Numbered from the stretch's first letter, positions 1 to 5,522 are shown. The stretch is 5,522 nt of DNA from Candidatus Merdenecus merdavium (GCA_018715425.1 DVLR01000110.1:1-5522); one strand, 5' to 3'. A program made the numbers and translations. The notes: generated from the letters alone by a model not told the origin.

Positions 1-27
1 ATAGCGTTACTTACTCTTCTGTTTTTT

Positions 28-73
28 TGTGTTTATGAATCCATTCAACTGTTTAAACACATGAAAATATGTG
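28..73. promoter_or_regulatory. Nested dyad repeats, candidate activator-binding site (UAS)
   Basis: Three overlapping dyads are visible. TGTGTTTA (28-35) and TAAACACA (54-61) form a perfect 8-base inverted repeat with an 18-base spacer. GTTTAAAC (51-58) is a perfect palindrome. CACAT (58-62) and ATGTG (69-73) form a 5-base inverted repeat with a 6-base spacer. The motif TGTG/CACA thus occurs three times. If transcription starts near 140, the dyad centres lie at about -95, -85 and -74, suitable for an enhancer-type activator. LevR-family proteins are known to bind palindromic upstream sites. That these repeats are the site for the activator encoded at 2784-5282 is inference; AT-rich DNA produces short dyads by chance. 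Confidence 0.42.
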
Positions 74-113
74 AAAAGAACCGATATAGTAAGGGTTTGG
101 TTTGTCAGATTTT

Positions 114-129
114 TGGCATGAGAATTGCT
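114..129 (+). promoter_or_regulatory. Sigma-54 (RpoN) -24/-12 promoter of the PTS operon
   Basis: TGGCATG (114-120), four bases, then TTGCT (125-129) match the sigma-54 consensus TGGCACG-N4-TTGCW with one mismatch. The invariant GG (115-116) and GC (127-128) sit exactly 12 bases apart. With C128 as -12, transcription should start near 139-140. This agrees with the downstream activator having an intact sigma-54-contacting GAFTGA loop. The predicted start lies directly before the Shine-Dalgarno site, giving a leader of only about 13-15 bases. Transcription should therefore need RpoN (encoded elsewhere) plus an ATP-hydrolysing activator. Confidence 0.9.
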
Positions 130-140
130 TATATTATAGT

Positions 141-146
141 GAGGTG
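141..146 (+). promoter_or_regulatory. Ribosome binding site that fixes the IIA start
   Basis: GAGGTG, six bases before the ATG at 153. The same reading frame is open back to a TTG at 102. That codon lies upstream of the sigma-54 promoter, so a transcript made from the promoter could not contain it. The ATG at 153 is therefore the start. Confidence 0.8.
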
Positions 147-152
147 AACGGA

Positions 153-569
153 ATGAAGAAAAAGTATTTAATTGCAACACATGGATATTTTGCAAAGGGA
201 TTACAAAGCGCATTAGAGATATTAGCGGATAAAGGAAAAGAAATCACAGTTATCAATGCGTATGTAGATGATTCCGATTATTTTCCAGAAGTTGAATCCT
301 TTATTTCTTCTGTTGATGAAGCAGAAACAGCATATATTTTCACTGATTTATTTGGTGGAAGTGTCAATCAAAATGTTGTTCGCATATTAGCAGAAAGTCA
401 AAAGCAAAATATTAAACTTATCACAAATACGAATTTAGCTATTATTTTATCAATTATTTTTAGTGATAAGGATATACTAACAGATCAAGAAATAGATGAG
501 TTACTGCTTGAATCCGCTGTTAGAAGCATTCATTTAACAACCAATAATGATGAAGAAGCATTTTTTTAG
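153..569 (+). CDS. PTS mannose-family IIA subunit (LevD-like)
   Basis: Cytoplasmic phosphocarrier of a mannose-class PTS; it accepts phosphate from HPr~P and passes it to the IIB subunit encoded next. The product is 138 residues, the usual size for a stand-alone IIA-Man domain. The N-terminal strand ends in ATHG, placing the expected phosphorylated histidine at His10. The conserved loop appears as TDLFGGS (residues 64-70), including the Asp65 expected near the active site. Two family motifs are unusual: the residues after GGS are VNQ rather than the common Pro-containing form, and the usual GVNLP segment reads NTNLA (92-96). This suggests a divergent subgroup, perhaps with a specialised sugar, but not loss of function. 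The start at 153 is chosen because the longer frame overlaps the promoter. The TAG stop overlaps the Shine-Dalgarno of the IIB gene. Substrate unknown. Confidence 0.9.
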   Translation: MKKKYLIATHGYFAKGLQSALEILADKGKEITVINAYVDDSDYFPEVESFISSVDEAETAYIFTDLFGGSVNQNVVRILAESQKQNIKLITNTNLAIILSIIFSDKDILTDQEIDELLLESAVRSIHLTTNNDEEAFF

Positions 570-581
570 GAGGTATTTTTT

Positions 582-1073
582 ATGATTACACAAATTCGAG
601 TAGATGACCGTTTAATACATGGGCAGGTAGCGGTAGTTTGGACAAAGGAGTTAAATTCCCCCTTGATGGTTGTAGCTAATGATGAAGCGGCTAATAATGA
701 AATTATGCAAATGACTTTAAAAATGGCTGTTCCTAATGGGATGAAATTATTAATTCGTAGTGTAGATGATGCAATTAAGGTTTTCAATGACCCACGTGGA
801 AAGGATAAACGAATTTTTGTCATTGTTAATAGTGTAAGTGATGCGACAAAAATTGCAGAAAATGTGACAGATATCGAATCTGTAAATGTGGCAAATGTAG
901 GCAGATTTGATAAGTCAGATCCAAGTACGAAAAAGATAATTTTTCCAAGCGTGCAACTAAATCCTAATGAGCTAGAAGCGGCACGTCGATTAGCGAATTT
1001 AACACATGTAAAAAGTTACAATCAAGTATTACCGACAAATGCAAAGCTAGATTTAAAAGAAGCAATAAAGTAA
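582..1073 (+). CDS. PTS mannose-family IIB subunit (LevE-like)
   Basis: Cytoplasmic phosphotransferase subunit: takes phosphate from IIA and transfers it to the incoming sugar at the IIC-IID complex. The 163 residues match the normal length of a separate IIB of the mannose/sorbose class. The signature RVDDRLIHGQVA lies at residues 6-17, with His13 as the predicted phosphorylation site. The later conserved segment VNVANVGR (101-108) corresponds to the family's NVGNVG-type loop. AGGAGG (568-573) lies eight bases before the ATG, and its first two bases are the last two of the upstream stop codon, so translation is probably coupled to IIA. In LevR-type circuits this subunit, when phosphorylated, also phosphorylates the last PRD of the activator and inactivates it, so it is likely both transporter part and sensor. 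Confidence 0.95.
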   Translation: MITQIRVDDRLIHGQVAVVWTKELNSPLMVVANDEAANNEIMQMTLKMAVPNGMKLLIRSVDDAIKVFNDPRGKDKRIFVIVNSVSDATKIAENVTDIESVNVANVGRFDKSDPSTKKIIFPSVQLNPNELEAARRLANLTHVKSYNQVLPTNAKLDLKEAIK

Positions 1074-1086
1074 AGGAGGAACATAG

Positions 1087-1902
1087 ATGGTAGTGTATGG
1101 ATTATTAGCTGCATTAGCAGTATTCATTTGTTTTGGTGGGAACTATCTGACTGGGCAGAGTATGATGGAACGTCCGTTGGTAGTAGGACTTGTTACCGGA
1201 ATATTAATGGGGGATATGAAGACCGGAATATTAATGGGGGCCTCTTTAGAAGCAATCTTCTTAGGAAATGTAAATATTGGTGGTGTCATCGCTGCTGAAC
1301 CAGTTACGGCAACGACCTTGGCAACAACTTTCGCAATTATTTCTAATATTGAACAAAAAGCTGCTTTGACTTTAGCTGTTCCAATTGGGATGTTAGCTGC
1401 TTTTGTTGTTATGTTTTTAAAAAATGTCTTTATGAATATGTTTGCACCTATATTAGATAAAGCAGCAAAAGAAAACAATCAAAAGGCGATTGTAGCGTTA
1501 CATTATGGTACTTGGATTATTTATTACTTGATTATTTCTTCCATTTCATTTATTGGAATCGTTGCTGGTAGTGGTCCTGTTGAATTGTTTGTCGAAAATA
1601 TTCCACAAAATGTGATGAATGGTTTAAGTGCAGCTGGAGGATTATTACCCGCAGTTGGATTTGCGATGTTGATGAAATTATTATGGGATAATAAATTAGC
1701 TGTATTTTATCTACTTGGTTTTGTATTAACGGCGTATTTGCAACTTCCAGCAGTAGCAGTGGCGGTTATTGGTGTTGTTATTTGTATCGTAAGTGCGCAA
1801 CGTGATTTAGAGATAAAAGATTTGATGACTACCCGTTCCACAGTTGCTAATACAAATGGTTTATCTACACAAGAAGCTGAAGAGGAGGACTTTTTCGCAT
1901 GA
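1087..1902 (+). CDS. PTS mannose-family IIC subunit, membrane channel (LevF-like)
   Basis: Integral membrane subunit that forms the sugar pathway together with IID. The 271 residues include several hydrophobic segments, roughly 4-19, 30-60, 65-87, 92-118, 138-162, 178-199 and 203-237. Family features are visible: GDMKTGI followed by a LEAIFLG-type stretch (42-60), the NIGG motif (63-66), the AAEPVTATTLATT segment (69-81), and NGLSAAGGLLPAVGFAMLM (178-196), as in ManY. Cytoplasmic IIA and IIB are separate genes, unlike fused ManX types. Shine-Dalgarno AAGGAGGA (1073-1080) lies six bases before the ATG. The C-terminus is an acidic tail ending EEEDFFA, whose codons also supply the ribosome site for the IID gene. 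A 19-base direct repeat lies in the coding sequence at 1195-1240. Function is secure at family level; the sugar is not known. Confidence 0.95.
   Translation: MVVYGLLAALAVFICFGGNYLTGQSMMERPLVVGLVTGILMGDMKTGILMGASLEAIFLGNVNIGGVIAAEPVTATTLATTFAIISNIEQKAALTLAVPIGMLAAFVVMFLKNVFMNMFAPILDKAAKENNQKAIVALHYGTWIIYYLIISSISFIGIVAGSGPVELFVENIPQNVMNGLSAAGGLLPAVGFAMLMKLLWDNKLAVFYLLGFVLTAYLQLPAVAVAVIGVVICIVSAQRDLEIKDLMTTRSTVANTNGLSTQEAEEEDFFA
1195..1240 (+). repeat. Perfect 19-base direct repeat inside the IIC gene
   Basis: The 19 bases at 1195-1213 recur without mismatch at 1222-1240, offset by 27 bases (nine codons). Each copy encodes TGILMG (residues 37-42 and 46-51) in the same frame. The protein-level pseudo-repeat is a family trait, since ManY has a similar GIVLGDMKTGIIIG, but complete identity at synonymous positions is not required by the protein. 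Confidence 0.85.
1883..1888 (+). promoter_or_regulatory. Ribosome binding site for IID inside the IIC coding sequence
   Basis: AGGAGG lies ten bases before the IID ATG and is read as part of the Glu-Glu-Glu-Asp tail of IIC. Together with the ATGA stop/start overlap at 1899-1902 it indicates translational coupling that would balance production of the two membrane subunits. Confidence 0.8.
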
Positions 1903-2726
1903 GAGGACAAGAAAATTTAACAACTGAAGATAAAAAAATGTTACGCTCTGTGTTCTGGCGTTCATGGACGATGAATGCGAGTCGAACTGGGGCAACACAA
2001 TATCACGCTGTTGGGGTTATTTATACCCTTTTGCCAGTCATTAACCGTTTTTATAAGACAAAAGAAGAACAAGCAGAGGCTATTACTCGTCACACGACAT
2101 GGTTTAATGCAACGATGCACATCAATAACTTTATTATGGGGCTAGTTGCTTCAATGGAAAAACGCAATAGTGAAGATCCTACCTTTGATGCCAGTTCAAT
2201 TACAGCAGTGAAAGCTTCCTTGATGGGACCTATTTCAGGTATTGGGGATTCATTTTTCTGGGGGATATTACGTGTGATTGCAGCAGGGATTGGTATTTCA
2301 ATTGCGAATACTGGGTCTTTTTTAGGTGCGATTGTTTTCTTACTTTTATATAATATTCCAGCATTTTTCATTCATTATTATGCATTATATAGCGGTTATT
2401 CTGTTGGTGCGAACTTTATTCAACGAATGTATGAATCTGGCGGTATGAAGATCTTGACTAAATGTTCTAGTATGTTAGGTTTAATGATGATGGGAAGTAT
2501 GACCGCATCTAATGTCAAATTTAAAACCATTTTAGAAGTTTCTGTTAAAGGTAGCGACCAAGTAATGAAAATTCAAGATTATTTGAATCAACTATTCATC
2601 GGTATTGTACCATTATCTGTAACATTTTTAGCATTCTGGATGTTAAAAAAGAAAGTCAATGTCAACGTCGTTATGCTTAGTATCATGGTATTAGGAATAT
2701 TGCTTGGATTACTAGGTATATGTTAG
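1899..2726 (+). CDS. PTS mannose-family IID subunit (LevG-like)
   Basis: Membrane-associated partner of IIC, found only in the mannose class of PTS; both are needed for transport. The 275 residues agree with the family. The N-terminal part carries the conserved region from LRSVFWRSW (15-23) through QYHAVGVIYTLLP (34-46). The family hallmark LMGPISGIGDSFFWGILR spans 108-125. Hydrophobic segments occur at about 126-161, 190-202, 231-249 and 255-273, the last two being the clearest membrane spans. Its ATG overlaps the IIC stop as ATGA, with AGGAGG ten bases upstream. It is the last gene before the operon terminator. The final codons (around 2700-2726) also overlap a possible promoter for the activator gene. 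No defect is seen. Confidence 0.95.
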   Translation: MRGQENLTTEDKKMLRSVFWRSWTMNASRTGATQYHAVGVIYTLLPVINRFYKTKEEQAEAITRHTTWFNATMHINNFIMGLVASMEKRNSEDPTFDASSITAVKASLMGPISGIGDSFFWGILRVIAAGIGISIANTGSFLGAIVFLLLYNIPAFFIHYYALYSGYSVGANFIQRMYESGGMKILTKCSSMLGLMMMGSMTASNVKFKTILEVSVKGSDQVMKIQDYLNQLFIGIVPLSVTFLAFWMLKKKVNVNVVMLSIMVLGILLGLLGIC

Positions 2727-2729
2727 AAT
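2700..2729 (+). promoter_or_regulatory. Weak candidate vegetative promoter for the activator gene
   Basis: TTGCTT (2700-2705, three of six matches to the -35 consensus), an 18-base spacer, then an extended -10, TGT-TAGAAT (2721-2729), which overlaps the stop codon of IID. A start near 2736 would place the terminator hairpin at the very 5' end of the activator mRNA. A second -10-like hexamer, TATAAC (2729-2734), is next to it with an equally poor -35. The call is tentative; the activator could instead depend on read-through. Confidence 0.25.
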
Positions 2730-2736
2730 ATAACGT

Positions 2737-2764
2737 AAAGCGTGGGTTTTTATCCACGCTTTTT
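2737..2764 (+). terminator. Intrinsic terminator after the IID gene
   Basis: AAAGCGTGG (2737-2745) pairs perfectly with CCACGCTTT (2754-2762), giving a nine-base stem around an eight-base loop, followed by a T tract (2760-2764). It begins 11 bases after the IID stop and ends 19 bases before the activator ATG. It should end or strongly reduce transcripts from the sigma-54 promoter, keeping activator levels below transporter levels. Confidence 0.87.
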
Positions 2765-2783
2765 AGAAGTGGAGAAGGAATGA

Positions 2784-5282
2784 ATGAGGCAAGAAACGTA
2801 TTATAAGCTAATGGAGATACTCAATATGTATCCAAAACCGTTGACCACTATTGAGGTAGCTGAGGCCATCCATTTAAGTCGTTCAGTAACTAGCTTATAT
2901 CTGAATGAACTACTAGAGCGTGGAGATGTGATTCAAACAGGTACGAAGCCAGTGTATTGGCAGTTAGCTGTAGAGAATCAATCGGTAGAGGTTTTTGAGC
3001 AATATATTGGTTATAGAGGGAGTGCCAGACAAGCGATTGAGCGGTGTGTATCGGCGATTATGTATCCACCCAATGGTATGCCGATATTAATTCATGGAGA
3101 AAGTGGTGTTGGAAAAAGTTATTTAGCGCAGTTGATTTTCGAGTTCTTAAAACAAAAACGAGTTACCGGTGCAAATCGCTTTTATACATTCAACTGTGCA
3201 GATTATGCAAATAACCCAGAATTACTTTCTTCTATATTGTTTGGTTATGCCAAAGGAGCATTTACAGGAGCAGAGCAAGAAAAAAAGGGGCTGCTGGAAC
3301 AAGCAGATCAATCTGTATTATTTTTAGATGAAGTGCATCGCTTATCTTATGAAAATCAAGAAAAGCTGTTTCAGTTTATGGATACAGGTTCTTTTAGAAA
3401 AATAGGTGAAGAGAAACAGATTTCATCAACTGTTCGTTTATTATTTGCTACCACAGAAGATCCTGAGAAAGTTTTATTACCAACCTTTTATCGTAGAATA
3501 GCTGCAACTGTTGAACTTCCCTCCTATCCAAGTCGCCCGATTTATGAACGTATGGAACTGGTATCTCATTTATTTGCTAAAGAATCAGAGAAAATCCATT
3601 ACCCAATTAAAGTGAGTAAAGCGATATTTGATGAGTTAATTTATTTGGATGAAAGAGGAAATGTAGGGAGTTTGTCTAATCGTATTTTATTACTCTGTGC
3701 AGATGGTTTGAGAAAAGGCCTAATGGAAGGCATCGTTTTTATCGGCAATCCTTCGACAGATATGATTTTGATAGAAAAAAAGGAGAAACAAACTATTGGT
3801 GAAAAACAGTCGGAACTACTGAAAAATTTTCAGCAAATTCTCGATTCAAAAGATCCTGTTGAAGTAAAAAAAGAAAATCTACTACAGTTTTGCTATCATT
3901 TTATCGCCAATTTAGATGTCGAAAATTCATATATTTACAACGAAATCTACAATCACTTAGTCAATAGCAAAAAACGATATCTAAATCATCATAAGCTTCA
4001 GCAAGAAATCTTGGGTTATACCGCCAAATTAACCCATTTATTTGCTAATCAAGCTGTATTTATAAGGGAGGATTCTGAATTAAGAGTGCGATACCCTCGT
4101 ACACTGTTATTTGCCAAGAAGATAACAGAAAATATCCATGTCGAATATCGTCAGTTTTGTGAACAAGTTTTAGTACTCTTGTTAATCGGAGTAATTTCTG
4201 AAAACATCTCTTATCAGGCATTACTTGTTGCGCATGGAGAAAATACTGCTTCAAGTATTCAGGCGGTTGCTAATGAGATGTGTGGAGAATATTTATTTGA
4301 TGCCATCAATATGCCTTTAACTGCTTCGATTAAAGATACAATTAATAAAGTGAAAGAATGGCTAGCCGAACGAGACACTTCACAAGGTGTTATCATGTTA
4401 GTTGATATGGGATCGCTAACGCAGTTATATAAGAATTTGAAGCCACAAATTTTAGGAAAACTTTTGGTTATCAATAATTTGACAACTTCTTTTGCACTTG
4501 AAATTGGACAGCAATTGATTGATAACCAGCTATTCAATAATATTGCGAAGATAGCTGAAAAAAACTTTAAAACACAGATACAGTATTTTGAAGGATTTGC
4601 AGTTGAGAAAAATATTATTATTTCTAGCATCTCTGGAATAGATGTAGCTAATGAAATCAAGAATATCATGCGGAAATATATTTTTGCAGATATTAAATTG
4701 ATTGTTTTAAAATATAATGATCTAATTGAAACATTGGAGCGTTCTAAAGAGGAAGAAGATTATCTGAGAGAAACTTCACTGATTATCAGCACCTCTTATA
4801 TTGATACGACTGAGGATATTCCATACATCAATTTATTGGATGCGTTCGGGGAGACTAAGGATTGGGCCAAAAAGTTTACACACTTGATTCATGAGAATGC
4901 CCTAGAAAAAATGATTAATGATTGTATACATTTCTTTTCAAGAGAAGGGTTATCTGAAAAATTAGAGTTTTTAAATCCAAATGTTATCATTAAACAAGTC
5001 GAATTAATGATAGAACAATTAGAAAGACGCTTTTCAATGAAGCTGGAAACAAAAATGAAATTCAATATGATGATGCATATGGCCTTGTTGATTGAGCGAA
5101 CCATGTTAGGGTCAGAAAGCTATGAAGTGCCAGTCGATTTAAACACATTGATGATTAATGGTAAAATATTTTATCCTAATATGAAAGGTATGATTTTGAG
5201 TTTAGAGCAATTTTATCGAATAGAAATATCAAACTGGGAACTATATGTTATATATGAAATTATAAGTTCTAATGAAACATAA
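2784..5282 (+). CDS. LevR/ManR-type sigma-54-dependent activator with PTS-regulated domains
   Basis: Transcription activator of the PTS operon, 832 residues, shorter than B. subtilis LevR (about 935). Order of domains: winged helix (about 1-65); AAA+ sigma-54 activator domain (about 80-320) with Walker A GESGVGKS (105-112), GAFTGA sigma-54 contact loop (158-163), Walker B VLFLDEVH (178-185), sensor I region FATTEDP (221-227), arginine finger candidates Arg237/Arg238, and sensor II GNVGSLSNR (292-300); PRD1-like region (about 345-465, candidate His418); IIA-Man-like domain (about 475-600) with His484 in AHGE; IIB-Gat-like domain (about 605-690) in which the expected cysteine reads Ser615; and PRD2 (about 705-832) with His765 in MMHMALLIER, equivalent to LevR His869. 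By analogy, HPr~P on His484 stimulates and IIB~P on His765 inhibits. GGAG (2771-2774) precedes the ATG by nine bases. An in-frame AAAAAAG occurs at codons 331-333. Confidence 0.93.
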   Translation: MRQETYYKLMEILNMYPKPLTTIEVAEAIHLSRSVTSLYLNELLERGDVIQTGTKPVYWQLAVENQSVEVFEQYIGYRGSARQAIERCVSAIMYPPNGMPILIHGESGVGKSYLAQLIFEFLKQKRVTGANRFYTFNCADYANNPELLSSILFGYAKGAFTGAEQEKKGLLEQADQSVLFLDEVHRLSYENQEKLFQFMDTGSFRKIGEEKQISSTVRLLFATTEDPEKVLLPTFYRRIAATVELPSYPSRPIYERMELVSHLFAKESEKIHYPIKVSKAIFDELIYLDERGNVGSLSNRILLLCADGLRKGLMEGIVFIGNPSTDMILIEKKEKQTIGEKQSELLKNFQQILDSKDPVEVKKENLLQFCYHFIANLDVENSYIYNEIYNHLVNSKKRYLNHHKLQQEILGYTAKLTHLFANQAVFIREDSELRVRYPRTLLFAKKITENIHVEYRQFCEQVLVLLLIGVISENISYQALLVAHGENTASSIQAVANEMCGEYLFDAINMPLTASIKDTINKVKEWLAERDTSQGVIMLVDMGSLTQLYKNLKPQILGKLLVINNLTTSFALEIGQQLIDNQLFNNIAKIAEKNFKTQIQYFEGFAVEKNIIISSISGIDVANEIKNIMRKYIFADIKLIVLKYNDLIETLERSKEEEDYLRETSLIISTSYIDTTEDIPYINLLDAFGETKDWAKKFTHLIHENALEKMINDCIHFFSREGLSEKLEFLNPNVIIKQVELMIEQLERRFSMKLETKMKFNMMMHMALLIERTMLGSESYEVPVDLNTLMINGKIFYPNMKGMILSLEQFYRIEISNWELYVIYEIISSNET

Positions 5283-5326
5283 TACTTCAGCTAAACTTAT
5301 GTACAAAATCAGCAGAGCTGTTAGTC

Positions 5327-5349
5327 AAGATAATTTGGAAATATCTTTT
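5327..5349 (+). terminator. Weak AT-rich hairpin, possible terminator of the activator gene
   Basis: AAGATA (5327-5332) pairs with TATCTT (5342-5347). An inner TT/AA pairing is possible if one A is bulged, and the stem runs into TTTT (5346-5349). The stem contains a single G-C pair, so it would be weak. It is the best terminator-like structure I can find between 5283 and 5426. Confidence 0.25.
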
Positions 5350-5426
5350 AGCACCTGTATTGCTTAATTTTTGTAATCAAACTTTTACTTTCCATCAGAT
5401 TTTTGAATAAGGGTTGCTTTTATAGG

Positions 5427-5455
5427 ATGACTCGGTTATGATATTGCGGTACAAT
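5427..5455 (+). promoter_or_regulatory. Candidate vegetative (sigma-A) promoter for the truncated downstream gene
   Basis: ATGACT (5427-5432, four of six matches to TTGACA), a 17-base spacer, and TACAAT (5450-5455, five of six matches to TATAAT). Transcription would begin near 5462, about 33 bases before the ATG at 5495. The rest of 5283-5426 is AT-rich with no convincing gene. A poor sigma-54-like arrangement overlaps this promoter and is discussed under findings. Confidence 0.42.
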
Positions 5456-5494
5456 ATGAATGAGTATATAGTCTATTGAAATGAAGGGGCGAAA

Positions 5495-5522
5495 ATGTTA
5501 AAAAAAGAAAAAAAGAGTAATA
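5495..5522 (+). CDS. Start of an unidentified gene, cut off by the window end
   Basis: An ATG preceded at five bases by AAGGGG (5484-5489) opens a frame reading MLKKEKKSN, which continues past the window edge. With a promoter candidate 40-70 bases upstream, this is probably a real gene start. The lysine-rich beginning would suit a membrane or exported protein, but also many cytoplasmic ones, so no function is proposed. Its identity could help reveal the sugar handled by the PTS if the genes are functionally linked. Confidence 0.6.

Noticed and set aside
61..90. ATGAAA with an 18-base spacer and TATAGT as a vegetative promoter for the operon
   Set aside because: Only moderate matches in AT-rich DNA, overlapping the dyads, while the sigma-54 promoter downstream is far stronger. 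A low basal activity cannot be excluded.
102..107. TTGTCA as a sigma-A -35 box for the operon
   Set aside because: No -10-like hexamer at 16-18 bases; the nearest, TATATT at 130-135, is 22 bases away.
102..152. N-terminal extension of the IIA gene from a TTG at 102
   Set aside because: It would overlap the sigma-54 promoter and lie upstream of the transcription start; the ATG at 153 has a good ribosome site and gives the normal family N-terminus with His10.
7..213. 68-codon open frame on the minus strand
   Set aside because: It covers the operon control region and the start of IIA, has no recognisable features, and is best explained as chance.
561..567. Run of seven T at the end of the IIA gene as a terminator or slippage site
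   Set aside because: No stem precedes it and the IIB ribosome site follows at once; slippage would affect only the last residues.
2780..2806. Alternative ATG at 2780 before the activator start
   Set aside because: That frame stops after eight codons; the ATG at 2784 opens the 832-residue frame.
4259..4669. 136-codon open frame on the minus strand inside the activator gene
   Set aside because: It is antisense to the IIA-like/IIB-like part of the activator, and has no recognisable protein features.
5288..5320. CAGCT/AGCTG and CAGC-AGA-GCTG pairings after the activator gene as a terminator
   Set aside because: Stems of four or five bases with no T tract following.

Overview
The window is a compact sugar-uptake locus from a low-GC Gram-positive bacterium. 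The DNA is AT-rich, the Shine-Dalgarno sites are strong (AGGAGG type), and the proteins look most like those of Lactobacillales. Enterococcus or a close relative is my best guess, from overall resemblance only. All supported genes lie on the + strand.

Layout: positions 1-140 hold a control region with a clear sigma-54 (-24/-12) promoter at 114-129, preceded by nested dyad repeats (28-73) that could be the enhancer-like binding site of the activator. Four tightly packed genes follow (153-2726). They encode the separate IIA, IIB, IIC and IID subunits of one mannose-family phosphotransferase system (PTS), in the same order as levDEFG of Bacillus subtilis. The operon ends at an intrinsic terminator (2737-2764). 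Only 19 bases later a large gene (2784-5282) encodes a LevR/ManR-type transcription activator. It has a winged-helix DNA-binding domain, a sigma-54-interacting AAA+ ATPase with an intact GAFTGA loop, and C-terminal PTS-sensing domains (PRD, IIA-Man-like, IIB-Gat-like, PRD). An intergenic stretch (5283-5494) with a candidate vegetative promoter leads to the first nine codons of another gene, cut by the window edge.

How it works together (inference from LevR-family knowledge): phosphate passes from HPr to IIA (His10) and then IIB (His13). It then goes to the sugar crossing the membrane through the IIC-IID complex. When sugar is being transported, IIB is mostly unphosphorylated, so His765 in the last PRD of the activator is not phosphorylated. 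The activator is then free to bind upstream and, using ATP, open the sigma-54 promoter. Without sugar, IIB~P phosphorylates the activator and shuts it off. HPr~P phosphorylation of His484 probably adds a positive, catabolite-type input.

The substrate cannot be read from this window, because no sugar-metabolising enzyme is present. I see no CRISPR array, mobile element, tRNA or rRNA, and nothing that amounts to a wholly new system. The points most worth a second look are the dyads upstream of the promoter, the missing cysteine in the activator's IIB-like domain, the unclear transcription of the activator gene just behind a terminator, and a dnaX-like slippery heptamer at the domain boundary of the activator.
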